Assembly (NCBI RefSeq): GCF_012317585.1
Contig: NZ_CP042909.1
Location: 1,699,259-1,763,258 of the forward strand
DNA length: 64,000 bases
From: Thermosulfurimonas marina
GTDB taxonomy: Bacteria > Desulfobacterota > Thermodesulfobacteria > Thermodesulfobacteriales > Thermodesulfobacteriaceae
Reading direction: 5' to 3'
Positions 16,914 through 25,813 of this stretch are shown in pieces. The notes under the pieces were generated by a model. That model had not been told where the DNA came from and ran no database searches. It saw only the letters and a program-made list of their open reading frames with translations. A program made the position numbers and the translations under genes. Numbering within the stretch: position 1 is the first letter of the stretch; every line of letters begins with the position of its first letter.

Positions 16914-18192
16914 AACTTAACTCCCTTTCCAACTTCGTCAAGAGGTCCTCGATCTCTCTCTTGAGGTCGGCCCGGTAGCGTTTGCGATATCCGCCTATGG
17001 TGACCCGTACTCCGTCTTTTTCGGGGACTAGATAGACCCAGAGTCGGCGGTGGGTGAAGAAAAAGGCGGCAAAGACTCCGAGGATCATGAGGATACAGCC
17101 TAAATAGACCAGGGGCGCCCCCGGATCTTTGCGCACCTGAAAGCCGCTCATAAATACTGGACGAACCCCTTGAAGGCTAAGGGTGAATTTTTCTGGAGAA
17201 AAGGAGAGGGTCTGCTGGTGTCCTTCAATAAGCCAGACCATCTGGGGCTCGGCCCCCTCCTTCTTGACCCACACCTGGGCCATACGGAATCCGTGGGCCT
17301 CTCCGTAGCGGATAAGCCCCACGGTGAGGCCCTCCTCCAGCCATTCTCCATCGGCAAAAGGCTTTACGATGAGTTCCTTGGTATGCCGGCCTTTTTTTAC
17401 TTCTACGGTAAGGATGGCGTACTCCTGATAGGTGGCCTGATAGACTTTCACCCCCTTATAGGTCAAGGGGTGGTTCACCCGGATGAGGTAAGGGAAGGAA
17501 CGTGGGCCATCTATGACCGTGACCTGAGAGCGATAGTCTTTGGGCATCCCGTTGGGATAGAACTCGATCTCAAATTTTTCGAGTTTTAGGGCAAAGGGCA
17601 GGGTGATAAAGGCTTTTTTCCGGGAAAAGGGGATCACCCTCCGACCGGTCTCCCCCTCGAGGATACTCAGGGAGCCCCGGAAACCCCAGAGGGCCCCGAT
17701 CAGGGCCCCGAGGATGATGATCAGGATGGAGCCGTGGACGAAATAGACCGCAAAATAACTCCAGCGATAGCGATCTTTTACTCCCAAGAATCCCGACTCT
17801 AAGGGACGGAATCGGAAGCCTTCCAGGCGCTGACGTATTTCTTCCAGTGGGGCCCGGATCAAGAGGCTTCGGGCCTGGGGCAGGCGAGCCGGATCCACCC
17901 CGAAGGGGTCCTTGCGATAGAGCCCCAGAGAGACCGGGAATCTCTTCCAGGAACAAAAGATAAGATTGAGCAGAAAGAGGGAAAGGAGGGCTACATACCA
18001 CCAGGAATGATAGGCATCATAGAGAGAAAGGAAGTTAATAAGCTTTCCCCAGAAGGGGCCGTATTGGGCCAGGTAAAATCCGGGCTCCCTTCCCTGGGGA
18101 ATGAAGGTTCCCAGGATGGAGGTCGCAGCCAGGATCAAAAAAAGGACTATGGCCAGACGCAGAGAGGCCAGGCTATCGAAGATTCTTCTCAT
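16912..18192 (-). CDS. resB: ResB-family cytochrome c biogenesis protein
   Basis: 426 residues from the ATG at 18192, chosen because the ResB N-terminus (RRIFDSLASLRLAIVLFLILA) begins there. Four hydrophobic segments (about 15-35, 75-95, 145-170, 375-395), the latter pair flanking a large periplasmic domain. ResB with ResA/CcsA (System II) carries haem to the periplasm for attachment to CXXCH sites, consistent with the multihaem cytochromes in this window. The ResC/CcsA partner is not in the window. It overlaps tatA by 20 bases. Confidence 0.9.
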   Translation of the reverse strand: MRRIFDSLASLRLAIVLFLILAATSILGTFIPQGREPGFYLAQYGPFWGKLINFLSLYDAYHSWWYVALLSLFLLNLIFCSWKRFPVSLGLYRKDPFGVDPARLPQARSLLIRAPLEEIRQRLEGFRFRPLESGFLGVKDRYRWSYFAVYFVHGSILIIILGALIGALWGFRGSLSILEGETGRRVIPFSRKKAFITLPFALKLEKFEIEFYPNGMPKDYRSQVTVIDGPRSFPYLIRVNHPLTYKGVKVYQATYQEYAILTVEVKKGRHTKELIVKPFADGEWLEEGLTVGLIRYGEAHGFRMAQVWVKKEGAEPQMVWLIEGHQQTLSFSPEKFTLSLQGVRPVFMSGFQVRKDPGAPLVYLGCILMILGVFAAFFFTHRRLWVYLVPEKDGVRVTIGGYRKRYRADLKREIEDLLTKLERELS

Positions 18193-18337
18193 TTTCTTCC
18201 TCTTTGATCGACTTTTTGAAATTGCGAATCCCTTCTCCCAGCCCACGTCCCAGCTCCGGGAGTTTGCTGGCCCCGAAGATGAGGACAATAATAAGCACTA
18301 CCAAAAGGATTTCTGGAAGCCCTATTCCGCCGAACAT
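18173..18337 (-). CDS. tatA: Twin-arginine translocase pore subunit TatA
   Basis: 54 residues, complete: start at 18337 with AAAAGGAGT upstream, stop at 18173 inside resB. MFGGIGLPEI followed by one helix, the FGASKLPELGRGLG hinge, and a short Lys/Glu amphipathic tail are the TatA hallmarks; FG at the end of the helix distinguishes it from the TatB at 4148-4423. TatA oligomers form the translocation pathway. Coupling with resB puts export and cytochrome maturation in one transcript. Confidence 0.9.
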   Translation of the reverse strand: MFGGIGLPEILLVVLIIVLIFGASKLPELGRGLGEGIRNFKKSIKEEENEKNLR

Positions 18338-18389
18338 TAGAGACTCCTTTTCGAAGTTTGGCGTATTTTAAAACGGGAAAGGAGGGTCT

Positions 18390-18866
18390 TCAAGGAAGAT
18401 AAGAAATGAGTTTCCCTGGAAGATGGAGACCGCAGCCCCAGATGCGGCCCTCACAGGTAAGGATCACGTAGCCCGGCTCGACCTTTCCCTCCCAGGGGAT
18501 TTTCCTTTCTAGGCGCAGGCGATCCAGAGTCAGGCGGTCTAGTTCCACCACGTTTCGGGTAGCCAGGTGACCGAAGCGCTGGAGGGCCGCAGAGGTAGGT
18601 TTCAAATATTCCGAGACCTTCCGGAGGAAAAGAAGCCCTGCGGTCTGGATGCGGAGCCTTTGGAGGTCCGCCAGATGCGGCGTGCGGACGAAAAGCCAGT
18701 AGTTTTTGGCGGTGCGCAGGAGTTCGTAGCCTTCAAAGGTCGAGGAAGGGATCCCGAAACGGGCCTCGAGATAGCCCAGGACTTCCTCCCTTTCTTCCCG
18801 GGGGACCGGCTGGGGCCAGACGGCCCGCGGGTCCATCTTTTTCCGGCCTTGACGAGAACGACTCAT
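18390..18866 (-). CDS. PUA-like RNA-binding domain protein, detached RsmF/NSUN C-terminus
   Basis: 158 residues. The C-terminal half (LKPTSAALQRFGHLATRNVVELDR ... GYVILTCEGRIWGCGLHL) resembles the PUA-like domain that ends RsmF (YebU)-type rRNA cytosine-5 methyltransferases. The front 60 residues resemble the linker domain before it. The gene overlaps the methyltransferase gene upstream by 4 bases (ATGA), so both are made together and probably form one enzyme from two chains. Function by itself would be RNA binding. Confidence 0.75.
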   Translation of the reverse strand: MSRSRQGRKKMDPRAVWPQPVPREEREEVLGYLEARFGIPSSTFEGYELLRTAKNYWLFVRTPHLADLQRLRIQTAGLLFLRKVSEYLKPTSAALQRFGHLATRNVVELDRLTLDRLRLERKIPWEGKVEPGYVILTCEGRIWGCGLHLPGKLISYLP

Positions 18867-19789
18867 ATCCTTCTCCGTAATTTGGCCACGAAAAACCCTA
18901 CGGCCTGTATTTCATGGGGAAAAAACCGCTTGGCCTTCACCAGCTCCGGATGAAAGGGACGTCCTTCCCATTCGGTAAGCCCGGGGCGGGCGGGAAGGGG
19001 GGCCTCCCAATCCAAGAGTTCGGCCTGGCGCTTACGCAGGAGGTAGTCCACCACGGCCTCGTTCTCCTCGGGATTGATGGTGCAGGTGGAATAGACCAGG
19101 ATCCCTCCGGGCTTGAGGAGATCGAAGGCCCGTACCAGGAGGCCTTTCTGAATTCCCGAAAGGTTGGTGCGCCCTTCTTTTTGATAGAGGAGTTCTCCCT
19201 CGTAGCCCTTCCGGTAGCGTCCCTCTCCAGAGCAGGGGGCGTCCACCAGGACTTTGTCGAAACTCACCTCCAGGGGATACATCTCTCCCCGGTAGACGGT
19301 AGTGAGGGCACAGGCTACCCCTAAGCGCCGGAGATTGGCCACCAGGGCGGTAATGCGGTCTAGACGCCGGTCGTTGGCTGCGATGACCGCCCGATCTTCG
19401 GTCCACTGGGCGATCTGGGTGGTTTTGCTCCCTGGGGCCGCACAGAGATCCAAAATGAGCTCTCCGGGTTGAGGGTCCAGGGCATAGACCGGAAGAGAAC
19501 TCGAAAGGGTCATGGGGTAGATGAGTCCCAGATAATACTCTTCAGTGTTTCCCAGGGAGGCCTCCCGAGGTTCCACCCGGAAAAACCAGGGGATCTCTGT
19601 TTTTTCTACCCGAAACCCCTGTCGGGTGAGCCCGGAAATCACCGGTTCGGGATCTTTGGTTTTGAGGGTATTCAGGCGGAAGTAGAGGGGAAGAGGCTCG
19701 GAGAGGGACTCCAGAAATCCCTCATAGTCAGGGATAATCTCTCGGTAGCGGGCAAAGTAGTCCTCGGCCCGTTCAAGAGATCTTTCCAT
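18863..19789 (-). CDS. NOL1/NOP2/Sun-family RNA (cytosine-5) methyltransferase
   Basis: 308 residues. N-terminal RNA-binding extension, then the Rossmann methylase: SAM motif LDLCAAPGSKTTQIAQ, DAPCSGEGRYRK (motif IV with one catalytic Cys) and STCTINPEENEAVVDYLL (motif VI with the nucleophile Cys). It would place m5C on rRNA or tRNA. The chain ends right after the catalytic domain; the PUA domain found in RsmF is encoded by the next, overlapping gene. Its 5' end overlaps the HAD gene by 17 bases. Confidence 0.9.
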   Translation of the reverse strand: MERSLERAEDYFARYREIIPDYEGFLESLSEPLPLYFRLNTLKTKDPEPVISGLTRQGFRVEKTEIPWFFRVEPREASLGNTEEYYLGLIYPMTLSSSLPVYALDPQPGELILDLCAAPGSKTTQIAQWTEDRAVIAANDRRLDRITALVANLRRLGVACALTTVYRGEMYPLEVSFDKVLVDAPCSGEGRYRKGYEGELLYQKEGRTNLSGIQKGLLVRAFDLLKPGGILVYSTCTINPEENEAVVDYLLRKRQAELLDWEAPLPARPGLTEWEGRPFHPELVKAKRFFPHEIQAVGFFVAKLRRRI

Positions 19790-20429
19790 TCTTCAAGACC
19801 TCGGCCAGCCGCCGGTGATCCTCGAGCACTAGGTCGGCCTCGGAAAGGTGCTCCGGGGGAAGGGTGGTGGTCAGAGCCAGACAGAAGAGCCCGGCTCCCT
19901 TGGCCGAACGCACCCCGGCCGGGGCGTTTTCCACGGCCAGGGCCTCCTCTCGCGGGGCCCCGAGCCCGGAAAGACCCACGAGGTAGGGGTCCGGGTGGGG
20001 CTTGCGTCGGGGGACCTGGTCTCCGGTGACTATGAAATGAAAGAGCCGCCGGAGGGCTTCGGGCAGGACCTCTTCCAGGATCTCCCGGTGGGAACTGGTG
20101 ACCAGGGCCAGGCGCCGGCCTTCCCGCCTCAAGTCCGCTAGAAGGTCCGGGACCTCCGGGAAGGGTCGCACATATCGCCGGTATTTTTCTACAAAAATCT
20201 TCTTCTGAAGCTGAAAGATCTTTCGAAAAAATTCCGCGCTAGGCTCCACTCCTTGATCTTCAAAGATCTTACGGGCGGTCTCCAGTTCTATGGCTCCCTC
20301 ATGGAGGTAAAGGGCCTCCTCGGGCACCTGGAGCCCCAACTCACGAAAGGCCTCCTGCCAGGCCCGCACATGCCAGGGCATGCTGTCCAGGATCACCCCA
20401 TCCAGATCGAAAAGAAGGGCCTTTTTCAT
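19773..20429 (-). CDS. HAD-superfamily hydrolase, beta-phosphoglucomutase/phosphatase type
   Basis: 218 residues. HAD motif I FDLDGVILDS with the nucleophile Asp, motif II VTSS, motif III Lys in PRRKPHPDPYL, and motif IV AVENAPAGVRSAKGAG. The alpha-helical cap between motifs I and II is of the small-molecule subclass I type. It could be a phosphatase for a sugar phosphate or a phosphomutase; the substrate cannot be read from sequence. It overlaps yggU by 4 bases. Confidence 0.85.
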   Translation of the reverse strand: MKKALLFDLDGVILDSMPWHVRAWQEAFRELGLQVPEEALYLHEGAIELETARKIFEDQGVEPSAEFFRKIFQLQKKIFVEKYRRYVRPFPEVPDLLADLRREGRRLALVTSSHREILEEVLPEALRRLFHFIVTGDQVPRRKPHPDPYLVGLSGLGAPREEALAVENAPAGVRSAKGAGLFCLALTTTLPPEHLSEADLVLEDHRRLAEVLKNGKIS

Positions 20430-20716
20430 CTCAGATCCAACCTCCGGGAGACCTCCTCCGGGGAGACCCCCCTGATCAGTACGGTCTTTTCTCGAGACCT
20501 CTCCCCGGAAAGAAGCTCTAGATCGGCCTTTTTGAGGTCCAGGGTCTGGGCCAGAAATTCCAGCAGGGCCCGGTTGGCCCGACCCTCGAGCGCCGGGGCC
20601 GCCACCCTTATCTTCAGGGCCTCTCCGTGGGAACCGGCCAGCTCAGTCCGTCGGGCCTTCGGCTGCACGTGAATCCGCAGGAGCGTCCCCTCTGGATGGG
20701 GCTTTATCGCGCTCAA
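20426..20716 (-). CDS. yggU: DUF167/UPF0235 (YggU-family) protein
   Basis: 96 residues from a TTG at 20716 with TGGAGG six bases upstream. The open frame continues upstream, but only as a shadow of the divIVA gene. The family core is present: LLRIHVQPKARRTE, LKIRVAAPALEGRANRALLEFLA and GERSREKTVLIRG. Function unknown in bacteria. The yggT-divIVA-yggU order is a recurrent arrangement. Confidence 0.85.
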   Translation of the reverse strand: MSAIKPHPEGTLLRIHVQPKARRTELAGSHGEALKIRVAAPALEGRANRALLEFLAQTLDLKKADLELLSGERSREKTVLIRGVSPEEVSRRLDLR

Positions 20717-21119
20717 GGCGTTCCTCCAGGTGCTCAAGATAGGAAATAAGCAGGGCCCGCAGGTCGAGCCGGATCTTTTCCCGCAACCTCCAGAGCCTTT
20801 CGATATCCTTTTCCAGGGCCTCGGCCTCGGCCTCGGCCCTTTCCACAATCTTTTTGGCCTCGGCCTCCGCCTGGGCCTTAATGGTCTCCGCAAATTCGTC
20901 AAGCCTCCGCAAGGCCTCCCGGAAGGCCCGGGCCTCCTCCTGGAGTTCCTGAATTTCTTTTTCCTTGCGGGCCAGCTCGTCCTTGAGTTGGTGGTTTTCC
21001 CGGACCAGTTCCTTGAGCTGATCCGCCACCTCTTCCAGGAAGGCCCTTACCGCTTTGCGGCTATAGCCGATGGGGACCACGTTGAAGCTCTTTTCGCGAA
21101 TTTCCTTAGGGGTGATCAT
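20643..21119 (-). CDS. DivIVA-domain protein
   Basis: 158 residues. The N-terminal DivIVA membrane-curvature domain is seen at 1-35 (ITPKEIREKSFNVVPIGYSRKAVRAFLEE), followed by a long coiled coil from about 36 to 140 with Ala/Glu heptads. In Gram-positives DivIVA marks poles and septa; in Gram-negatives the role is less clear but likely cell-envelope or division related. It overlaps yggU and abuts yggT. Confidence 0.88.
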   Translation of the reverse strand: MITPKEIREKSFNVVPIGYSRKAVRAFLEEVADQLKELVRENHQLKDELARKEKEIQELQEEARAFREALRRLDEFAETIKAQAEAEAKKIVERAEAEAEALEKDIERLWRLREKIRLDLRALLISYLEHLEERLERDKAPSRGDAPADSRAAEGPTD

Positions 21120-21415
21120 CAGCGCAACCTCAGGGCCATCTCGTAAAGCACCGGTACCAGAAACTGTTGCAGGAAGACGATCCCTAGGATAACTACCAGG
21201 GGCGAGAGATCAAGCCCGGAGATAGGGGGGAGGACCCGGCGCACGCGCCAGAGGACCGGCTCCGTGATCTGGTAAAGAAAACGCACTATGGGATTAAAGG
21301 GGTCGGGATTTACCCAGGAGATCAGGGCCCGGATGATGATAATCCACATGTAAAGGGTGAGGACCATGTCCAGCACCCGGGCTAACGCGGTCAAAAAATA
21401 GGAAAGCACAAACAT
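21119..21415 (-). CDS. yggT: YggT-family membrane protein
   Basis: 98 residues, one YGGT unit with two hydrophobic helices. The motif WIIIIRALISWVNPDPFNPIVRFLYQITEPVL identifies the family. YggT proteins are linked to membrane or cell-shape functions and osmotic tolerance. Its stop overlaps the divIVA start by one base. Confidence 0.92.
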   Translation of the reverse strand: MFVLSYFLTALARVLDMVLTLYMWIIIIRALISWVNPDPFNPIVRFLYQITEPVLWRVRRVLPPISGLDLSPLVVILGIVFLQQFLVPVLYEMALRLR

Positions 21416-21418
21416 CCT

Positions 21419-22450
21419 TTACCCCCTTCCGAAAGGACAGACCGGGAAGCGGCATTCCTTACAGTGAAGACAATAACCTCCGTGCCCTAGCGCGGCGATC
21501 TCTTTGCGGGTGAGGACCTCCCCGGCCAGTACCCGGGGAAGCACCAGATCGAGAATGGTCACTCCGTGATACATTCCGCAGGCCGGGACCCCCAGGAGGG
21601 CCTTTTCTCCCAGATAGGCTACCAGAAACATGTTCCCCGGAAGCACCGGGGCCCCGTAAGTAAAGGGCTCGGGCCCCAGGTCGGCGATGGCCAGACGGGT
21701 CACGTCGTCCGGGTCCACGGACATTCCTCCGGTAACTAGGACCAAGTCCACCCCCTCCGCCAGGAGACCTTCGATGGCCTCCCGAATGCGGGCCCGGTCG
21801 TCGGGGACGAAAACCGGACCGGAAACAGAAAGGCCATAGGCCTCGAGCTTGGGAATCATCACCGGGGCAAAGGCGTCTTTTATGCGGCCGTAATAGACCT
21901 CATTTCCAGTGATGACCAGTCCCGCCCGTTCCATTTTCCGGGGAAGCACCCGCAACACCCCGGGACTTTCGGAGGCGATTCGCTCCACTTCTTCCAGAAG
22001 ACCTTTTTTGACCACCAGGGGAATGGCCCTTCCTCCAGCCAGTTTCTCCCCCTTTTTCACCCAGAAATTTCCGTGCCGGGTGGTCAGGGCAATTTCCCCC
22101 AGGAGATTGATGCGGTAGAGGGCCTCCGTGTCCACCTTAAAAAGGCCCTCCCGGGCGGCGGTAAAGGTGACCTTACCCTCCCGCACCTCCTCGGAGAAGG
22201 TCACCCCCTCTCCGGCTACGGCCCGGGCCAGACGCAGAGCGGCCTCGTCCTCGTGGGCCTCGTCCGGTTCCATCTCCAGAACGTAAATGTGGTCTTTGCC
22301 CAACCGCTTGAGATGGGACACATCCTCGGGCCGGATGATGTGCCCCTTACGGAAGGCCGCTCCCTTAAATTCCCCGGGACGGATTTCCGTAATATCGTGG
22401 GGCAGAACCATCCCCACCGCCTCTTCCACCGGGACCGTCCTAGCCCTCAC
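21419..22450 (-). CDS. Molybdopterin-binding (MoCF-domain) protein with C-terminal Cys cluster
   Basis: 343 residues. The N-terminal part resembles the MoeA-like region; residues about 175-310 form a MogA/MoaB-type molybdopterin-binding domain ([58 protein letters not shown]). A short tail carries [12 protein letters not shown], four cysteines that could hold a metal or Fe-S cluster. Likely takes part in molybdenum or tungsten cofactor insertion for the many oxidoreductases of anaerobes; the exact step is unknown. It overlaps phoH by 11 bases. Confidence 0.83.
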   Translation of the reverse strand: MRARTVPVEEAVGMVLPHDITEIRPGEFKGAAFRKGHIIRPEDVSHLKRLGKDHIYVLEMEPDEAHEDEAALRLARAVAGEGVTFSEEVREGKVTFTAAREGLFKVDTEALYRINLLGEIALTTRHGNFWVKKGEKLAGGRAIPLVVKKGLLEEVERIASESPGVLRVLPRKMERAGLVITGNEVYYGRIKDAFAPVMIPKLEAYGLSVSGPVFVPDDRARIREAIEGLLAEGVDLVLVTGGMSVDPDDVTRLAIADLGPEPFTYGAPVLPGNMFLVAYLGEKALLGVPACGMYHGVTILDLVLPRVLAGEVLTRKEIAALGHGGYCLHCKECRFPVCPFGRG

Positions 22451-23414
22451 GGGCTCCCTCCTTCTTTTCGTAGGCCTCGATAATCCGCTGGACTAGGGGA
22501 TGGCGCACCACGTCCTTTTTGGTGAAAAAGACAAAGGCGATCCCCTCCACGTCCCGCAGAAGCTCTACCGCCTCGACCAGCCCGGACTTTTTGGGATCCG
22601 GAAGGTCGATCTGGGTGATGTCTCCGGTAATGACCGCCCGGGAGCCGAAGCCCAGACGGGTGAGAAACATCTTCATCTGGTCCGAAGTGGTGTTCTGGGC
22701 CTCGTCCAGGATAATGAAGGCCTCGTTTAGAGTGCGGCCGCGCATAAAGGCCAGCGGGGCCACCTCGATGACCCCCTTCTGGAGGAGACGCGAGGCCTTG
22801 TCGAAGGGAAGCATGTCGTAAAGGGCGTCGTAAAGGGGCCGCAGATAAGGGTTGACCTTTTCCACCAGGTCCCCCGGCAGGAATCCCAGTTTCTCCCCGG
22901 CCTCCACCGCCGGGCGCACCAGGACGATCCGGGAGACCTCTCCCCGCATAAGAAAGGAAATGGCCATGGCCATGGCCAGATAGGTCTTCCCGGTCCCGGC
23001 CGGGCCCACTCCAAAGACAATGTCGTGGTTGCGGATGGCCTCGATGTAACGCTTCTGGGTAAGGCCCTTGGGGGTGATGACCTTGCGGCCGGAGGTCACA
23101 AAGACCGTGTCCAGAAAGATTTCTCTAAGATTGGCCTCCGGGTTTTCCGCAAGAATGCGGGCGGCATACTCTACGTCACTGGGATAAAGGGTGTAGCCCG
23201 CCTTCAGCAGCCCGTAGAGCTCCTCCACCGCCCGGTCGGCCAGTTCGGTGTCTACCGGATCTCCGGTGATCATGACCTGGTTGCCCCGGGCGGTAATCTG
23301 GACCCGGAAGGCCTTCTCTAAGGCCTTCAGATGGGCCCCCCGTTCTCCGAAGAGATGACGGGCCAGTTTGTAATCCTCAAAGGTCCTTTCTACCGTGTTG
23401 GTCAAGTCCGACAC
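22440..23414 (-). CDS. PhoH-family ATPase
   Basis: 324 residues. An N-terminal KH-like segment (about 20-80, [16 protein letters not shown]...) precedes the PhoH ATPase with Walker [15 protein letters not shown] and Walker [25 protein letters not shown]. PhoH/YbeZ proteins act in RNA metabolism and often pair with YbeY and HD-domain genes; those are not adjacent here. ATG with AAGGAGGTGTGT upstream. Confidence 0.92.
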   Translation of the reverse strand: MSDLTNTVERTFEDYKLARHLFGERGAHLKALEKAFRVQITARGNQVMITGDPVDTELADRAVEELYGLLKAGYTLYPSDVEYAARILAENPEANLREIFLDTVFVTSGRKVITPKGLTQKRYIEAIRNHDIVFGVGPAGTGKTYLAMAMAISFLMRGEVSRIVLVRPAVEAGEKLGFLPGDLVEKVNPYLRPLYDALYDMLPFDKASRLLQKGVIEVAPLAFMRGRTLNEAFIILDEAQNTTSDQMKMFLTRLGFGSRAVITGDITQIDLPDPKKSGLVEAVELLRDVEGIAFVFFTKKDVVRHPLVQRIIEAYEKKEGAREG

Positions 23415-23444
23415 ACCTCCTTACTTTATTTTTCGTCTTTAATT

Positions 23445-25220
23445 TTACACCACGTAGGCTGCCTTTTCAGCCCGGCGTACCTTTTCCAGTTGTTGATTGT
23501 AGAAGTTAATCACCTCGCGTCGGCTGATCATCCCCAGAAAGACCCGGGGGTCATCGGTCTTGACCACCGGCAGTTGATCGATGTTGCGGATGGTGAACTT
23601 GCGGAGCACGGTGTTGATGTCCTCTTCGGGGTGAGTGGTGATCACATCCTTGCGGGCGATATCCTTGAGGATGATTATGTCCCAGAGGTCCTCGTTGAGG
23701 AGATAGGGACGCACGTCATTGATGGAAAAGATGCCGGAAAGGTAGCCTTCGGAGTCCACCACCGGGAAGTAATGTTGCTCGGTGCGCCCGAAGAGCTTGA
23801 CGAACTGGCGCAGGGTCATGTCCTCCGGGACCACGGCATAGACCCTTTCGGGCCGAAAGATATCCTTTACCTTGATGTCCGCCAGGATGTCCGTGAAGAA
23901 TTCTCCCCGATGGGCCGGAGAGTGGACCCGACTGGGCACCTGGGAATCGTAGAGGCTCTTGACCGGAAGAGGGGAGGAAAGGGTAATTTGCACGAAATAA
24001 GCGGTCATTACCGAAAGGGCTGTGGCCGGCATGAGGCCAAAGGCCCCGGTGATCTCCAGCACGATGAAGATGTTGGCCATGGGGGCCCGGGCCGCGGCCC
24101 CGAAGACCGAGGCCATACCGATGACCACATAGGGGGCCGGAGGTTGATGAAAGAGATAGGCCACGAACCCCCCCAGCATGCCCCCCACCACCAGACTAGG
24201 GGCAAAGTCTCCCCCGGAGCCTCCGGAACCTATGGTCAGAGAAAAGGCCAGGATTTTAACCAGACAGATGGCCAGCATGAGCTTTCCGGAAAGCTCTCCG
24301 TCGATGGCCTTCTGCAACCAGCCGTAGCCGATGCCCAGCACCTGGGGAAGGGCCAGCCCTAAAAGGCCTACCAGGAGACCCCCCAGGGCCGAACGTACAT
24401 AGAGGGGAAAGGGCAGGCGATCAAAGGTCTCCTTGGTGTAGTGAAAGACCAGAGGGGCCAGGGTGCCCACCACTCCGGCCAGGATCCCCAGGACCAGAAA
24501 GCCCAGATACTCTTCAAGGGAGGTCACTGCAAGCCCTGGAGGGACCCGAAAGAGGGGCTCCCACCCTACCACGAAACCGCTCAGGAGATAGGCCACCCCT
24601 GCGGAAAAGATGCAGTAGATCAGGGCCTGGGCTTCAAATTCGATCTGACTGTAGAGGACCTCCACGGCAAAGAAGGCCGTGCCCATAGGAGAGCGGAAGA
24701 TGGCCGAAAGGGCCCCGGACATGCCCATGAGAAGGAGGAGACGCCTCTCACTGGGGGGGCGCCGGGTGAAGGTCCCATAGAGGGACCCCAGCCCGGCTCC
24801 GATTTGAGAGGCCGGTCCCTCTCGGCCGGCCGAACCCCCGGAACCCAGGGTGATGGCCGAGGCCAGCATCTTGACCAGGGGCACCCGGGCCCGAATGTAA
24901 CCCTCCAGGAAATGGAAGGCCCGGATGGCGGCCTCTGTTCCGTGTCCCCGGGCCTCGGGGGCCAGGAGATAGACCAAAAGCCCCGAGAGAAAACCGCCAA
25001 GGGTGGTCACCAGCGGGACAAGGGTGTAGCCGTAAGGGCCCACGATTTCTTGGGGAAGGCCCCCCTCGTTGGGAAGCCCCGGGGGGTGGTAAAGGGCAAT
25101 CTTTCCCAGAAAGAAGGCCTGGGAATAGTCCACCATGAGGCTGAAAACACGGGCCACCACGGCCCCCGCCAGCCCGAGGAGGATTGCGTCTAAAAGAAGG
25201 CGAAGCTGTCTTCTTTTCAA
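23445..25220 (-). CDS. ClC-family chloride channel/antiporter with CBS pair
   Basis: 591 residues. An N-terminal ClC membrane domain of about ten or more helices (1-420), with GREGP at 132-136 whose Glu134 corresponds to the gating glutamate of Cl-/H+ exchangers, then LTIGSGGSGGDFAPSL. Two cytosolic CBS domains (about 450-575) could sense nucleotides. Retention of the gating Glu suggests exchange rather than a simple channel (family knowledge). Possible roles are pH or anion homeostasis. The first gene on the minus side of a divergent region. Confidence 0.93.
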   Translation of the reverse strand: MKRRQLRLLLDAILLGLAGAVVARVFSLMVDYSQAFFLGKIALYHPPGLPNEGGLPQEIVGPYGYTLVPLVTTLGGFLSGLLVYLLAPEARGHGTEAAIRAFHFLEGYIRARVPLVKMLASAITLGSGGSAGREGPASQIGAGLGSLYGTFTRRPPSERRLLLLMGMSGALSAIFRSPMGTAFFAVEVLYSQIEFEAQALIYCIFSAGVAYLLSGFVVGWEPLFRVPPGLAVTSLEEYLGFLVLGILAGVVGTLAPLVFHYTKETFDRLPFPLYVRSALGGLLVGLLGLALPQVLGIGYGWLQKAIDGELSGKLMLAICLVKILAFSLTIGSGGSGGDFAPSLVVGGMLGGFVAYLFHQPPAPYVVIGMASVFGAAARAPMANIFIVLEITGAFGLMPATALSVMTAYFVQITLSSPLPVKSLYDSQVPSRVHSPAHRGEFFTDILADIKVKDIFRPERVYAVVPEDMTLRQFVKLFGRTEQHYFPVVDSEGYLSGIFSINDVRPYLLNEDLWDIIILKDIARKDVITTHPEEDINTVLRKFTIRNIDQLPVVKTDDPRVFLGMISRREVINFYNQQLEKVRRAEKAAYVV

Positions 25221-25272
25221 TTCTCCACCTCTTGAAGGCCTATCTACTATAAATTACTAGGTCTCTCAATGC

Positions 25273-25302
25273 TTGACGGACAGAACCCGCTCAAGGTATA
25301 AA
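25273..25302 (+). promoter_or_regulatory. Promoter of the flavin reductase gene group
   Basis: TTGACG (25273-25278), 18-base spacer, TATAAA (25297-25302), 30 bases upstream of the ATG at 25332. Confidence 0.65.
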
Positions 25303-25331
25303 AAGCAGAGACCCCTTCAAGGAGGCCTCCT

Positions 25332-25811
25332 ATGGGACTGCAGAGACTTATCTCCCAGTATATCGTTCAGGGCGTTTATGTAATTACCGTGCGACACGGC
25401 GACAAAATCAACGGGATGACTGCGGCCTGGGTGAGCCAGGTTTCCTTCAGACCCCGGCTTCTGGCCGTGGCCATTGCTCCCGAGAGATATACCTATCAGT
25501 TACTCAAGGAGTCGGGGACTTTTTGCATTAACGTTTTGGGAGAAGATCAGGTGGATCTGGCCCGGCACTTCGGGTTTAAGTCCGGAAGGGACACGGACAA
25601 GTTTGCCGGCATTCCTTATCTCAACGCCCTCAAGGGTTCTCCGGTCCTCAAGAGTGCCATCGCTTACTTTGAATGCGATGTGGTTTCTACCTGTGAAGTG
25701 GGAGATCACGTACTCTTTGTGGGGGAGGTGGGGGATCACGCCGTCCAGGTAGAAGGAGCCCGTCCCCTCATCTTCCGCTGGGACGACTACTTCGGCGGAG
25801 TGGAGGCCTAG
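25332..25811 (+). CDS. Flavin reductase-like (FMN-binding split-barrel) protein
   Basis: 159 residues. The family core is visible: GVYVITVRHGDKINGMTAAWVSQVS, then PRLLAVAIAPERYTYQLLKESGTFCINVLGEDQ and GDHVLFVGEV near the end. Such proteins bind FMN and supply reduced flavin or act as small NAD(P)H-dependent reductases; some anaerobes use them in oxygen defence. Strong box CAAGGAGGCCTCC. First gene of a three-gene unit. Confidence 0.87.
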   Translation: MGLQRLISQYIVQGVYVITVRHGDKINGMTAAWVSQVSFRPRLLAVAIAPERYTYQLLKESGTFCINVLGEDQVDLARHFGFKSGRDTDKFAGIPYLNALKGSPVLKSAIAYFECDVVSTCEVGDHVLFVGEVGDHAVQVEGARPLIFRWDDYFGGVEA

Positions 25812-25813
25812 TG

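Noticed and set aside
20717..20902. 62-codon N-terminal extension of the YggU gene
   Set aside because: Arg/Pro-rich translation of the divIVA coding region in another frame; the YggU domain starts after the TTG at 20716 with its own Shine-Dalgarno.
23331..25193. Two long plus-strand open frames opposite phoH and the ClC gene
   Set aside because: Low-complexity antisense translations; the minus strand encodes well-conserved PhoH and ClC motifs.
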